DNA of 64,000 nucleotides from Mesorhizobium loti. Lineage in GTDB: Bacteria > Pseudomonadota > Alphaproteobacteria > Rhizobiales > Rhizobiaceae. The DNA lies in NCBI RefSeq assembly GCF_002858745.1, contig NZ_PJRO01000007.1:241505-305504 (forward strand), read 5' to 3'. This document shows positions 25,966-35,987 of this stretch, piece after piece (the first letter of the stretch is position 1; the number at the start of each line of letters is the position of its first letter). Under the pieces are notes generated by a model. That model was given only the letters and a program-made list of their open reading frames with translations. It made no database searches and was not told the origin of the DNA. The position numbers were made by a program, and so were the translations under genes.

Positions 25966-26769
25966 TTATCCGACCCGGTCGAGAAACCGGCGCACTTCGC
26001 GGTTGAACTGGACCGGGCGCTGCAGCGGCGCGAAATGCCCCATGCCGGCAAGCACGACAAGTTCGGCGCCTGGAATGCTGAGCGCCAGATAGTCGGCATG
26101 GTCCTGCCGGATGAACTCGTCACGCTCGCCAATGACGACGGCGACAGGCACCCTGATGCCCCTCAGCTGGGCCGCACTGTAGTTCGGCTCGGTCGACATC
26201 ATGCGCCCGACATCCGCGACGAATGACTGGAAGTCATCGGGCGTCGCCGACAGCGCCGCATAGTCCTTGCCGTGGCGGCTGAAACAGCGATCGGTCAGCG
26301 GTGTCGACTTGAACTCGAGCGTGCCGCTGGGGTCCATGTTGCAGGCGAAAAAGAAGACGCCTGAAACCCGCTCAGGATGTTTGTCGGCGAGGATCAATGC
26401 CGTGCAGGCACCGTCGCTCCAGCCGACGACCGCTGACTTTTCGAGGCCGAGATGATCCATCACGGCCAGCACATCGCCCGCCATCCGCTCATAGCTGAAC
26501 GGCCCGGCGTCGCGCGTGCTGCGGCCATGGCCACGGCTGTCGATGACGACCACCGTCCTGCCCGCCTGCACAAAGGCCGGAACCTGGTGGCCCCAGTTGC
26601 CGGCATTGCCCAAGCCTCCATGCAGCAGGATGACGGCCGGACCGGAACCATAGACGGCATGCCAGATGCGCGCGCCGTCGTTTTCCACGAACCCTTCCGT
26701 TGTCGCCTTGGGAAGCGGCGCGGCGCCATGCGCGTCGAAATTCAGCAGCTCGTCATCCGTGAAATGCAT
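25966..26769 (-). CDS. Alpha/beta hydrolase
   Basis: 267 residues. Oxyanion HGG (VILLHGGLGNAG), nucleophile Ser in GWSDGA, acid Asp in GERDEF and His in MGHFAP form a complete triad. GGAGAGACC precedes the ATG at 26769; the longer frame upstream has no ribosome-binding site. Members cut esters, lactones or C-C bonds; substrate unknown. It is divergent from the secreted-protein gene at 27019, and twin dyads in that gap may act on both. Confidence 0.88.
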   Translation of the reverse strand: MHFTDDELLNFDAHGAAPLPKATTEGFVENDGARIWHAVYGSGPAVILLHGGLGNAGNWGHQVPAFVQAGRTVVVIDSRGHGRSTRDAGPFSYERMAGDVLAVMDHLGLEKSAVVGWSDGACTALILADKHPERVSGVFFFACNMDPSGTLEFKSTPLTDRCFSRHGKDYAALSATPDDFQSFVADVGRMMSTEPNYSAAQLRGIRVPVAVVIGERDEFIRQDHADYLALSIPGAELVVLAGMGHFAPLQRPVQFNREVRRFLDRVG

Positions 26770-26881
26770 CGGTCTCTCCTTATCGTTCAGCATAAAGACG
26801 ATCGGACGCGACGTTTCCCGACATGCCGGAACAGAAATCGTGGCTGCGATCGCTGAGGACAAGGTCCAGACATGCCAAACA

Positions 26882-26933
26882 GCAGGTATTTACCTGCATG
26901 ATATTGACATGCAGGTATTTGCCTGCATATATC
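26882..26933 (+). promoter_or_regulatory. Consensus promoter with twin palindromic operators
   Basis: GCAGGTATTTACCTGC (26882-26897, perfect dyad) and GCAGGTATTTGCCTGC (26911-26926) are 29 bases apart. A TTGACA -35 box (26904-26909) and an ATATAT/TATATC -10 box (26927-26933) flank the second dyad, which exactly fills the 17-base spacer. A repressor there would block RNA polymerase. It drives the gene at 27019. Confidence 0.82.
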
Positions 26934-27018
26934 ATCTCATATGCGAGTGGGAACGATGCGCACCGACAAATCAAGGAGCCACAGGCAACCCGCAGGCAAC
27001 ACCCATAAGGATGGTGAG

Positions 27019-27783
27019 ATGCATAACACTTCGGCAATCGCGATCGTCGCGGGTCTTCTCTGCGCAACGAGCGCAAGCGCACAGTCTTCCAACACGCCAA
27101 ATAAAATCGAGCCACTGCCGAGCGATCTGGAAATCCAGCTGGCGCTCAGCGCGCTGCCGCCGCACCTCAGGGACCAGGCGACGGTCTATATCCTGAACCC
27201 TGCCAAAGGTTTCGAACTGGCCCATAAGGGGACCAACGGCTTCCACGCTTTCGTGGCCCGTACCGGCGATGATTCCTTCAAGGGCGACTGGCCACTCACG
27301 AAATACCGGGACGACATCCTCTACCCGATCTCGTTCGACCAGGCAGGCGTCGACGCCCAGATGCGGGTGTTCTTCGATGCGGCCAAAGAGCAGGCGAAAG
27401 GCACGCCATCCGCCGAACTCAAGAAGCTGATCCAGGATCGCTACAAGAGCGGCACCTACAAGGCTCCGGAGCGGGCCGGCGTCTCCTACATGCTTTCACC
27501 CGTGCTCAGGACCTACACCAGCCCGGAAGAAAACGACAACGTCGCCACCGCCAACTTCCCGCATGTCATGTATTACGCACCGGATGTCTCCAATCACGAC
27601 ATCGGCGGCGGGCAGGTTGGCGGCCCCTATCCGGCGGTCATCCTGCACGGCCATCACGGCTATACGATCCAGCCCATCGGCGTGACCGAGATCGCTGCGC
27701 TCACCCGCGAATACGCGCCGATGCTGGAAAGCCTGTGCAGGATCAAGGAATTGTGGTGCCTGCCGAAGCCGAAGGCTCAATAG
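27019..27783 (+). CDS. Secreted protein of unknown function
   Basis: 254 residues. A signal peptide is clear (MHNTSAIAIVAGLLCATSASA before QSS). The mature part has no motif that I recognise; it contains RDQATVYILNP and HVMYYAPDVSNHDIGGG, two late Cys in SLCRIKELWCL, and is soluble in character. The ATG at 27019 is chosen for the signal peptide and the AAGGATGGTGAG leader. It has its own strongly regulated promoter with operator dyads and lies upstream of the ArsR gene on the same strand. Confidence 0.75.
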   Translation: MHNTSAIAIVAGLLCATSASAQSSNTPNKIEPLPSDLEIQLALSALPPHLRDQATVYILNPAKGFELAHKGTNGFHAFVARTGDDSFKGDWPLTKYRDDILYPISFDQAGVDAQMRVFFDAAKEQAKGTPSAELKKLIQDRYKSGTYKAPERAGVSYMLSPVLRTYTSPEENDNVATANFPHVMYYAPDVSNHDIGGGQVGGPYPAVILHGHHGYTIQPIGVTEIAALTREYAPMLESLCRIKELWCLPKPKAQ

Positions 27784-27853
27784 AAATGGCGGCCGCGCTT
27801 CGTGTCTGCGAAACTACGCGCAGCATGCCGGGTGGCAATTTCGAGTGAGGCTG

Positions 27854-28168
27854 ATGGACGCTGACAAGGTTTTCAAGGCGCTGGGCGACCCGACACGGAG
27901 GAAACTGCTAGACCTTCTTTACGAGGAGAACGGGCAGACGCTCGCCCAGCTTTGCGAAAACCTGGACATGGCCCGGCAATCGGCCACGCAGCATCTCGGC
28001 ATCCTGGAAGAGGCCAATCTGGTCAGCACGGTCAAGCGTGGCCGGGAGAAGCTGCATTTCATCAACCCCGTGCCGCTCCATGAAATCTACGAGCGCTGGG
28101 TGCGCAAATTCGAACGGCAACGGCTTGAGCTGCTGCACGATCTGAAAAAGGAACTCGAAGGAGAGTGA
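27854..28168 (+). CDS. ArsR-family regulator
   Basis: 104 residues. Winged helix: VFKALGDPTRRKLLDLLYEENG, then LAQLCENLDMARQSATQHLGILEEANLV. No metal-binding cysteine pair is present at the usual alpha3 site, so it is likely not a metal sensor. The start is ATG 27854 with TGAGG in front; GTG 27845 is in frame. It is translationally linked to the AHSA1 gene (stop 28168, next ATG 28171), a common ArsR/SRPBCC pairing. Confidence 0.9.
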   Translation: MDADKVFKALGDPTRRKLLDLLYEENGQTLAQLCENLDMARQSATQHLGILEEANLVSTVKRGREKLHFINPVPLHEIYERWVRKFERQRLELLHDLKKELEGE

Positions 28169-28170
28169 CG

Positions 28171-28635
28171 ATGGCCAAAGAGACGACCAGTTTTGTCTAC
28201 GTGACGTACATTCTCTCGACACCGGAAAAGGTATTCGAGGCCATAGCCAAACCGGAGGTCACGAGACGCTACTGGGGCCACGAGAACGTCTCCGATTGGA
28301 AAGCCGGATCGACATGGGAACATGTCCGCGCCAATGACGAGCGCCCCATCAAGGTCGTCGGCAAGGTCGTCGAGGCATCGCCGCCAACCCGCCTCGTCGT
28401 CACCTGGGCTGCTCCTACGCAGGCCGCCGATCCGGCAAGCCATAGCCGGGTGACCTTCGCGATCGAGGAATATGAGAACATGGTGCGGCTGACCGTCACC
28501 CACGACGAACTGGAGGCCGGCAGCGATATGGCGAACACCATGAAACAAGGTTGGCCAGCCGTTCTTTCCAGCCTGAAATCCTTCCTGGAAACCGGCCGCG
28601 GCCTCGACATTTTCGGCAAGCCGAAAGCGGCCTGA
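28171..28635 (+). CDS. SRPBCC-domain protein, AHSA1-like
   Basis: 154 residues with the AHSA1/START-like pattern: TYILSTPEKVFEAIAKPEVTRRYWG at the N terminus and VRLTVTHDELE with MKQGWPAVLSSLKSFLETG at the end. GGAG is about 9 bases upstream of ATG 28171. These small lipophilic-cavity proteins are usually encoded with ArsR regulators; function is undefined. Confidence 0.88.
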   Translation: MAKETTSFVYVTYILSTPEKVFEAIAKPEVTRRYWGHENVSDWKAGSTWEHVRANDERPIKVVGKVVEASPPTRLVVTWAAPTQAADPASHSRVTFAIEEYENMVRLTVTHDELEAGSDMANTMKQGWPAVLSSLKSFLETGRGLDIFGKPKAA

Positions 28636-28662
28636 ACCCTATACCTCAGAGAAAGCACCCCG

Positions 28663-29079
28663 ATGACCAAGATTTATCGCGGCGGATGCGCCTGCGGCGC
28701 GATCCGCTATGAGACGAAACGCGAGCCCATCTTCGAAAACCACTGCCAGTGCCGCGATTGCCAGAAGCAAAGCGGCACCGGGCACGCCTCCTATCTCACC
28801 TTTGCCAGCCGAGCCGACATGACGATGGCTGGAGAAACGAACAGCTGGCGTGTGGCGAGCGACAGCGGCAACGAAAAGATCTACGCCTTCTGCCCGACCT
28901 GCGGAACGCCGGTCTATCTGTCGTCCGTCGCGATGCCCGATTTCATCGCGGTCTCCGCAGCCAGCCTGGACGACCCTGGCCAGTTCAAGCCGCAGGTGGT
29001 CACCTATGTCGCCCGCGGCCATGGATGGGACACGCTGGATCCCGCGTTGCCGACATTCGAAGGGATGCCGCACGGATAA
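28663..29079 (+). CDS. GFA/CENP-V-like zinc protein
   Basis: 138 residues of the glutathione-dependent formaldehyde-activating (Gfa/CENP-V) fold. Zinc ligands are in GGCACG, HCQCRDCQ and FCPTCGTP, the full set for two sites. Named after Gfa, which was proposed to form S-hydroxymethylglutathione, but most homologues lack proof. It follows the AHSA1 gene by 27 bases and is likely in the ArsR operon. Confidence 0.88.
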   Translation: MTKIYRGGCACGAIRYETKREPIFENHCQCRDCQKQSGTGHASYLTFASRADMTMAGETNSWRVASDSGNEKIYAFCPTCGTPVYLSSVAMPDFIAVSAASLDDPGQFKPQVVTYVARGHGWDTLDPALPTFEGMPHG

Positions 29080-29097
29080 CCTAATCGCTCAAACCGG

Positions 29098-29721
29098 CTA
29101 GGAGCGATGCCGCAAGGCCAGGCCGTCGAGAATGACTTCGAGCCCTGACTTGAAGAGCTCGTCCCGAGCGATGTCGACCCTTGTCACTCCCATGGGGGCA
29201 ACAAGGGTCCGATCGGCAGCGTCGATTTGCACCGCCAAGTTGGCATCGGCCTGCTGTTCGTAAGTCATGCCAAGCGTATAGTTGAACACCGTGACCATAC
29301 CGACTGTTGCATCGCGCGTCGTGAAACCCTGCGATATGAAGAATTCGATATGGCGGCTGAATTCGGCGAAGTGCCGCGAGCGAGAAAGATTGGCGTTCGA
29401 GAGCACTTCGGCACCGTCGCGCACGCTGAACAAAGCGCGCCGGTAGAGCTGCGCAGCCTCTTCCAGCCATACGCGCCAGTTGTCCGGCGTCTCGCCGTCG
29501 CCGGTCGTCATGTTGTCGAGCAGACGGCCCGCCATGCCATCGATGATCTCCTGCTTGTTCTTGAAGTGCCAGTAGAGAGCAGGGTTTTTGACCCCCAGCT
29601 CATCGGCGATACGACGGATGGTAAGCCCGCTGAAACCATGCGCATCCAGGGTGCGAAAAGCCGCATCGAGCACGCGTTTCTCGTCGAGGGAAGCAGGCTT
29701 GCTGCGGGATGCTACTGTCAT
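29098..29721 (-). CDS. TetR-family regulator
   Basis: 207 residues. HTH with GFSGLTIRRIADELGVKNPALYWHFKNK split over about 28-60, YWHF hallmark, and a TetR_C-like ligand domain (VWLEEAAQLYRRALF). Divergent from the hydrolase gene at 29794 with two TTAGC-N3-GCTAA-like dyads between, so it should repress that gene and itself. Confidence 0.92.
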   Translation of the reverse strand: MTVASRSKPASLDEKRVLDAAFRTLDAHGFSGLTIRRIADELGVKNPALYWHFKNKQEIIDGMAGRLLDNMTTGDGETPDNWRVWLEEAAQLYRRALFSVRDGAEVLSNANLSRSRHFAEFSRHIEFFISQGFTTRDATVGMVTVFNYTLGMTYEQQADANLAVQIDAADRTLVAPMGVTRVDIARDELFKSGLEVILDGLALRHRS

Positions 29722-29748
29722 TTCCCCACTCTATCTTGAAATGACTCC

Positions 29749-29783
29749 TTAGCAATGCTACATGCCTCCCTTAGCAACGCTAA
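29749..29783. promoter_or_regulatory. Twin TetR operators
   Basis: TTAGC-AAT-GCTAC (29749-29761) and TTAGC-AAC-GCTAA (29771-29783), 22 bases apart, between the divergent TetR and hydrolase starts. The second ends 10 bases before the hydrolase ATG, where binding would also block translation initiation. Confidence 0.78.
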
Positions 29784-29793
29784 GGAACGGACG

Positions 29794-30612
29794 ATGACCC
29801 TTGCAAAGCCTTTCGCTGTTTCCGCCGATCGCACCCAACTTCATGCCGTCGATGTTGGCCACGGACACCCCATCGTCATAGTCCATGGAGGCATGCAGCA
29901 AGCGGCACTGTGGGGCGATGTTGCCGAGCGACTGACACCACGATGGCGCGTTGTCATGCTGGAGCGGCGCCTCTACGGCCGTTCCGGTCAACCGCAATCG
30001 CCGCATTCCATGGCGCGCGAGGCCGAGGATATCGTCGCGGTTCTGGATGAAATCGGAGAACCGGCCGTGCTGCTTGGTCATTCTTCCGGCGGCATTGCTG
30101 CACTCGAAGCAGCACTCATCCATCCGTTAGCGGGACTGATGCTCTATGAAGCGCCGGTGCCGCTGGGGGACACATGTTTTGGTGAAGGGCTAGCTATTGC
30201 CGAAGCCGCAGCGGCGCGTGGGAACATGGACGAAGCGCTTCGCAGCTTCTTCGTCGATATCATCGGCTTCCCAGAACTCTGGATCGAGCACATGCGCGAT
30301 GGCCCCCAAGGCCAACGCGGGTGGGCGGCGATGACCACGATGTTGCCGGCGCAACTCGAGGATGTTCGTGCCATTCGCGCGCTGCCGCATAGCATCGACC
30401 GCTATGCCGCGATCACCGCCAAAACACTACTGATCGAGGGCGAACTAAGTCCGCGGCATTTGTCCGACCGCCTCGCCTTTCTCAAGACGGCTATCGCCGG
30501 CGCTGAATCGGTCACCATCGCGGGCCACGGCCACAGCGCCAATCTCGAAGCGCCGGACAGGATAGCACTGATCATGGATCAGTTTGCCGGGCGGATTTTT
30601 TGCTCCCCTTAA
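29794..30612 (+). CDS. Alpha/beta hydrolase under TetR control
   Basis: 272 residues. HGG oxyanion (IVIVHGGMQQAA), Ser nucleophile in GHSSGG, His in GHGHSANLEAP. The usual acidic residue position reads LIEGELSP, so Glu may replace Asp. AAGGAAC is before the ATG at 29794, inside the second operator. The stop codon TAA lies in the left end of repeat copy D. Substrate unknown; perhaps the TetR ligand. Confidence 0.88.
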   Translation: MTLAKPFAVSADRTQLHAVDVGHGHPIVIVHGGMQQAALWGDVAERLTPRWRVVMLERRLYGRSGQPQSPHSMAREAEDIVAVLDEIGEPAVLLGHSSGGIAALEAALIHPLAGLMLYEAPVPLGDTCFGEGLAIAEAAAARGNMDEALRSFFVDIIGFPELWIEHMRDGPQGQRGWAAMTTMLPAQLEDVRAIRALPHSIDRYAAITAKTLLIEGELSPRHLSDRLAFLKTAIAGAESVTIAGHGHSANLEAPDRIALIMDQFAGRIFCSP

Positions 30613-30697
30613 AGCAATTCCAGCAAAGTGTGCAGCGGTTTCGCGTCCGGAATTGCATAAAAACAGAGCGTTTTCGCTTTTTGCGGGAACGCTCTAA
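30610..30697 (-). repeat. Two-hairpin intergenic element, copy D (inverted)
   Basis: Left end TAAAGCAATTCC, then GTCCGGAATTGC, a GAGCGTTTTCGC...GCGGGAACGCTC hairpin and CTCTAA. It fills the whole space between two convergent genes: its left end supplies the TAA stop of the hydrolase (30610-30612) and its right end the TAG stop of the dehydratase (30696-30694). Confidence 0.88.
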
Positions 30698-32499
30698 TGA
30701 TTGTCGCGCGGCACGCCTTCAGTGTGGGCGACGTCCTGGTATTTGACAGCCGGCTTCAGCACCATGCCTTCCGAGAACTGGTCGACCATCGAGCGCTGGA
30801 TTTCCTGCCACGGCGTCTGATGCTTGGGATAATGATAGCCGCCATTGCTGCCGAGCGCGGCGCGACGGCGGGCTAGCTCATCCTCCGGCACCAGCATGTC
30901 GGCGGTGCCCTTGCGCAGGTCGATACGCACGCGGTCGCCCTTCCGCAGCAGCGCCAGGCCGCCGCCAACCGCCGCCTCCGGCGAAGCGTTGAGGATCGAA
31001 GGCGTGCCGGATGTGCCGGACTGGCGACCATCGCCGATACATGGCAGCGAGTGCACGCCCTTCTTGATGAGATAGGCCGGCGGCTGCATGTTCACCACTT
31101 CCGCGCCACCTGGATAACCGACCGGACCGGCGCCGCGCATGAACAGGATGGTATGTTCGTCGATGGCCTCGGCGGGATCATCGATGCGGGCGTGATAGTC
31201 TTCCGGCCCGTCGAACACCGCGACCTTGCCTTCGAAGGCTTCAGGGTCGGCCGGGTTGGACAGATAGCGGTCGCGGAACTCCTTGGAAATCACGCTGGTC
31301 TTCATGATGGCGCTGTCAAACAGATTGCCCTTGAGGTTGATGAAGCCGGCTTCCTTCTTGAGCGGCTCGGCTACGGCCAAGATCACCTTCGGGTCGAGGT
31401 TTTCAGCCTTGCCGCAGTTCTCGCCCATGGTCTTGCCATTGGCGGTGACGGCGCCCGGATGCGGCAGCAGGCCTGCCTTCATCAGTTCGGCAACCACGGC
31501 CGGCACGCCGCCGGCATGGTGATAGTCCTCGCCCAGATATTCGCCGGCCGGCTGCAGGTTGACCAGAAGCGGGATCTTGTGGCCGATCGCCTGCCAGTCG
31601 TCATTGTCGAGCCTGACGCCGAGATGGCGGGCAATCGCGTTGAGATGGATCGGCGCGTTGGTGGAACCGCCGATGGCGGAGTTGACGACGATGGCGTTCT
31701 CGAACGCTTCGCGCGTCATGATGTCGGAGGGCTTCAGGTCCTCGTACACCATGTCGACGATGCGCTTGCCGGTCTCGTAGGAGATCTGGCCGCGCTCGCG
31801 ATAGGGGGCCGGAATGGCGGCCGAGCCCGGCAGCTGCATGCCGAGCGCTTCGGCAAGGCTGTTCATGGTCGTGGCGGTGCCCATGGTGTTGCAATAACCG
31901 ACCGACGGTGCCGAGGAAGCCACGATGTCCATGAACTCGTCGTAACCGATCTCGCCGGCCGACAGGCGCTGGCGCGATTCCCACACGATGGTTCCGGAGC
32001 CGGTGCGCTTGCCCTTGTGCCAGCCGTTGAGCATCGGCCCGACGGAAAGCGCGATTGCCGGGATGTTGACGGTAGCTGCAGCCATCAGCATCGCAGGCGT
32101 GGTCTTGTCGCAACCAATGGTCAGCACCACGCCGTCGAGGGGGTAGCCGTAGAGCACTTCGACCAGCGAGAGATAGGCAAGATTGCGGTCGAGCGAGGCG
32201 GTAGGGCGCTTGCCCGTTTCCTGGATCGGATGGCAGGGGAATTCGAACGGAATGCCGCCAGCCGCGACGATGCCTTCGCGCACGCGCTTGGCGAGGTCGA
32301 GGTGGTGGCGATTGCAGGGCGAAAGGTCGGAGCCTGTCTGGGCAATGCCGATCAGCGGCTTGCCCGACTGCAGTTCAGCACGGGTGAGGCCATAGTTCAG
32401 GTAGCGCTCCAGATAGAGCGCGGTCATGCCCGGATTGTCAGGATTGTCGAACCATTCCTGCGACCGGAACTTCTTCTTATCGCTAGGCGCGCCTGCCAT
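30694..32499 (-). CDS. Sugar-acid dehydratase of the IlvD/Edd family (L-arabonate/D-xylonate type)
   Basis: 601 residues. The Fe-S cysteines are in [20 protein letters not shown] and [10 protein letters not shown]. The opening [19 protein letters not shown] and the [17 protein letters not shown] run match L-arabonate and D-xylonate dehydratases more than IlvD or Edd. It would remove water from an aldonic acid to give a 2-keto-3-deoxy acid in pentose or hexose-acid catabolism. GGAGACAG precedes ATG 32499. No transporter or aldolase partner is adjacent. Its TAG stop comes from repeat copy D. The exact substrate is open. Confidence 0.88.
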   Translation of the reverse strand: MAGAPSDKKKFRSQEWFDNPDNPGMTALYLERYLNYGLTRAELQSGKPLIGIAQTGSDLSPCNRHHLDLAKRVREGIVAAGGIPFEFPCHPIQETGKRPTASLDRNLAYLSLVEVLYGYPLDGVVLTIGCDKTTPAMLMAAATVNIPAIALSVGPMLNGWHKGKRTGSGTIVWESRQRLSAGEIGYDEFMDIVASSAPSVGYCNTMGTATTMNSLAEALGMQLPGSAAIPAPYRERGQISYETGKRIVDMVYEDLKPSDIMTREAFENAIVVNSAIGGSTNAPIHLNAIARHLGVRLDNDDWQAIGHKIPLLVNLQPAGEYLGEDYHHAGGVPAVVAELMKAGLLPHPGAVTANGKTMGENCGKAENLDPKVILAVAEPLKKEAGFINLKGNLFDSAIMKTSVISKEFRDRYLSNPADPEAFEGKVAVFDGPEDYHARIDDPAEAIDEHTILFMRGAGPVGYPGGAEVVNMQPPAYLIKKGVHSLPCIGDGRQSGTSGTPSILNASPEAAVGGGLALLRKGDRVRIDLRKGTADMLVPEDELARRRAALGSNGGYHYPKHQTPWQEIQRSMVDQFSEGMVLKPAVKYQDVAHTEGVPRDNH

Positions 32500-32662
32500 G
32501 GCTGTCTCCGCATTTGTCCGACAATTGGATATGTCATCGCGCGCATCCCGGCAAGGCCATGCCCCGGACTTTGGTGCGATGGACAGCATTGATGCACTAC
32601 GCTACCGCTTTGGCTAGTGGCGGACCGTCCAAATGAGGCGACCGTCTCAACGGGAGGATTGC

Positions 32663-33118
32663 ATGGCCCTGGTGATCGAAGGCGAAGAACGCATCGCAGC
32701 CCCGGTTGAGAAGGTGTGGGCAGCGCTCAACGACCCGGCGGTGCTGAAGGAAAGCATTCCCGGCTGCCAGAGCCTGGAGATGAAGTCGCCCACCGATATG
32801 GCGGCCACGGTGGTGCTGAAGATCGGGCCGATCAAGGCCACTTTCAACGGCGAGGTGACGCTGAAGAACCTCAAGCCGCCGCATTCCTACACCATCCAGG
32901 GTGAAGGCAAGGGCGGCATCGCCGGCTTCGCCAAGGGCGGCGCCGACGTGACGCTTGCCCCGGACGGCGATGGCGCGACACTGCTGAAATACGCTGCCAA
33001 GGCCGATGTCGGCGGCAAGATCGCCCAATTGGGCAGCCGCCTCATCACATCGACCTCGAAGAAACTCGCCGGCGAGTTCTTTTCCACCTTCGGTAAGAAA
33101 GTGGGCGCTGCAGGCTGA
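32663..33118 (+). CDS. CoxG-family SRPBCC protein
   Basis: 151 residues matching the CO-dehydrogenase subunit G family: GEERIAAPVEKVWAALNDPAVLKESIPGC split at the N terminus, then FNGEVTLKNL and KGGADVTL. CoxG helps anchor or mature Mo-Cu CO dehydrogenase, but no coxMSL genes are here, so a lipid- or cofactor-binding role is as likely. GGGAGG precedes ATG 32663. The next gene begins 3 bases after its stop. Confidence 0.87.
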   Translation: MALVIEGEERIAAPVEKVWAALNDPAVLKESIPGCQSLEMKSPTDMAATVVLKIGPIKATFNGEVTLKNLKPPHSYTIQGEGKGGIAGFAKGGADVTLAPDGDGATLLKYAAKADVGGKIAQLGSRLITSTSKKLAGEFFSTFGKKVGAAG

Positions 33119-33121
33119 GCC

Positions 33122-33613
33122 ATGACGCGTCCTGGTTTCATCGTGCTGTTGACGGCGTTGCTGCCGGTTCTGCCGACAGCCGCTGCGGAAGACAGCGAGA
33201 CATTCGCCGAACATGTCTTGCGGCAACTGTCGTGCAAGAGCGATCCCGACCCGACCGCGACGCTGCTCTACCTCAACAAGTACAAGCGCATCCAGCTGAA
33301 TGCCGGGGACCGCGTCGACAGCCAGACCTGCTGGGCGCTGAAGCCGGCATTTGATATTCGAAGCCTTTCGTTCACGCATGTCTGCGCTTCGGCGGAAGAC
33401 CCGATATTGGTCGACCTGTTTCCCAAGCTCTATTATCGCGGCCCCGGCACCTCGCCGGGAACGGAACTTGGGTTCGTCACCAAGGCCAGTCTCGAGCAAT
33501 TGAAAACCTGGGCGGCCAAGGAACTCGGCAACGAAGGCCCCTATCGTGTCGACAACGCGTCGTTCCAGGAGAACGAGCGCGAAGTTTCCTGCAGCAATCT
33601 TTCGCGCATGTAG
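33122..33613 (+). CDS. Hypothetical secreted protein
   Basis: 163 residues beginning with a signal peptide (TRPGFIVLLTALLPVLPTAAA). The mature part has four cysteines that could form two disulfides (LSCKSDP, QTCWAL, HVCASA, VSCSNL). No family recognised. It is coupled to the CoxG gene (3-base gap). Confidence 0.65.
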   Translation: MTRPGFIVLLTALLPVLPTAAAEDSETFAEHVLRQLSCKSDPDPTATLLYLNKYKRIQLNAGDRVDSQTCWALKPAFDIRSLSFTHVCASAEDPILVDLFPKLYYRGPGTSPGTELGFVTKASLEQLKTWAAKELGNEGPYRVDNASFQENEREVSCSNLSRM

Positions 33614-33628
33614 CGGAACCGGCTGGAT

Positions 33629-34813
<1,185 letters not shown>

Positions 34814-35005
34814 GCTGCTGCTTCTTCTGCCTGTTGCCTGCGCCTGAAATAGTGCACTTCCGGCATCAGACCAACAGATAAATCCGCCTGCTCTGTCGGG
34901 ATAGAGCCAGTTCATCCGTCCTGGGAAAGCACACAATCTGTTCGCCACCAGCTTCCCCCTCTGGCGCAGCCGTCAGCGAACCAACCACAGCAAGGGAGAT
35001 TGCAG

Positions 35006-35381
35006 ATGCTTTCCAACAACAATGCGGCCGCCAACATCACCGTCCGCGACGTCAAAGCCGCACGCGCCTTCTATCAGGGCATATTGGGGCTCGAAGGTGT
35101 CGCACATGGACGACGACCTCGTCGTGCTGAAGAGCGGCGAGACGGTACTTGTCGTCTATCGCTCAGAGTTTGCGGGTACCAACAAGGCAACCTCGGTGAC
35201 ATGGGCCGTCGGCCCGGAGATCGACAACATCGTCAAGGACCTGAGGGAGAAAGGCGTATCGTTCGAGCACTACGACATGCCGGGCACCACGCTGGACGGC
35301 GATATCCATGTCGGCCACGGCATGAAAGTCGCCTGGTTCAGGGATCCGGACGGCAATATCCTGAACGTGATCGACCAATAA
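35006..35381 (+). pseudogene. VOC-family gene interrupted by a frameshift
   Basis: The frame from ATG 35006 (GGGAG 7 bases upstream) reads ITVRDVKAARAFYQGILGLEGV, a typical VOC start, then turns to low-likelihood sequence near 35097. From there the next frame (+1) reads HMDDDLVVLKSGETVLVVYR and ends VAWFRDPDGNILNVIDQ with TAA at 35381. Joined, they give a normal ~125-residue VOC protein. One extra base in the GGGGCTCGAAGG region would explain it. It could be a true pseudogene or a sequencing error. Confidence 0.75.
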
Positions 35382-35564
35382 ATAGTTCGTTCGAGCCAGC
35401 CGGCACGTAGTCGGCTGGCGCTCCTCGGAGCATCCAGCAAAACACTCCCGCACAGTGGCGATATCTGTCAGCTGACATGTGCGCCCGCGTCGACATCAAA
35501 CGACACGGGATGCATTATTCATGCTTGGAACAGGCTTTAGATCTCAGAGCGCCAGGAGCCGATC

Positions 35565-35918
35565 ATGACCGTTACCGAGCTTGCTACCGCCTTCACACAT
35601 CTGCTCAAGCAAAACGACCACAAGGGAGCCGCCGAGAAGTACAATGCCGACAACATTGTGAGCTACGAAGCCATGGAAGGTCCAATGGCGGTCTGCGAAG
35701 GCAGGGAGGCCGTCAAACAGAAGAGCGACTGGTGGACGGAAAACCATGAAGTCCATAGCGGTTCAGTCGAGGGGCCCTATGTCAACGGCGATCAATTCGC
35801 CCTCCGTTTCACGATGGACGTCACGCCAAAGGCGACCGGCGAGCGTATCAGAATGGACGAGGTCGGCGTCTACACGGTCAAGGACGACAAGATCGTCGAG
35901 GAGCGCTTCTACTACTGA
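35565..35918 (+). CDS. NTF2/SnoaL-like small protein
   Basis: 117 residues of the NTF2-like fold (FTHLLKQNDHKGAAEKY, then EGPMAVCEGREAVKQKSDWW, FALRFTMDVT and YTVKDDKIVEERFYY). AGGAG precedes the ATG by 8 bases. Free-standing; function unknown. Confidence 0.82.
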   Translation: MTVTELATAFTHLLKQNDHKGAAEKYNADNIVSYEAMEGPMAVCEGREAVKQKSDWWTENHEVHSGSVEGPYVNGDQFALRFTMDVTPKATGERIRMDEVGVYTVKDDKIVEERFYY

Positions 35919-35932
35919 CGCCGAGACCTAAA

Positions 35933-35946
35933 GTAACGGTCGTTAC
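35933..35946. promoter_or_regulatory. GTAACG-GT-CGTTAC dyad before the fds LysR gene
   Basis: Perfect 14-base palindrome 42 bases before the LysR start; candidate site for autoregulation. Confidence 0.55.
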
Positions 35947-35987
35947 ACTGCTGGCGCGGCGACGTTTTGCCCGCTAGCTTCCAGCGC

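Noticed and set aside
31051..32592. 513-codon open frame antisense to the sugar-acid dehydratase
   Set aside because: Shadow of a conserved gene; no start signal or motif.
32663..33118. CO dehydrogenase locus
   Set aside because: Only a CoxG-like protein is present; no coxM, coxS or coxL.
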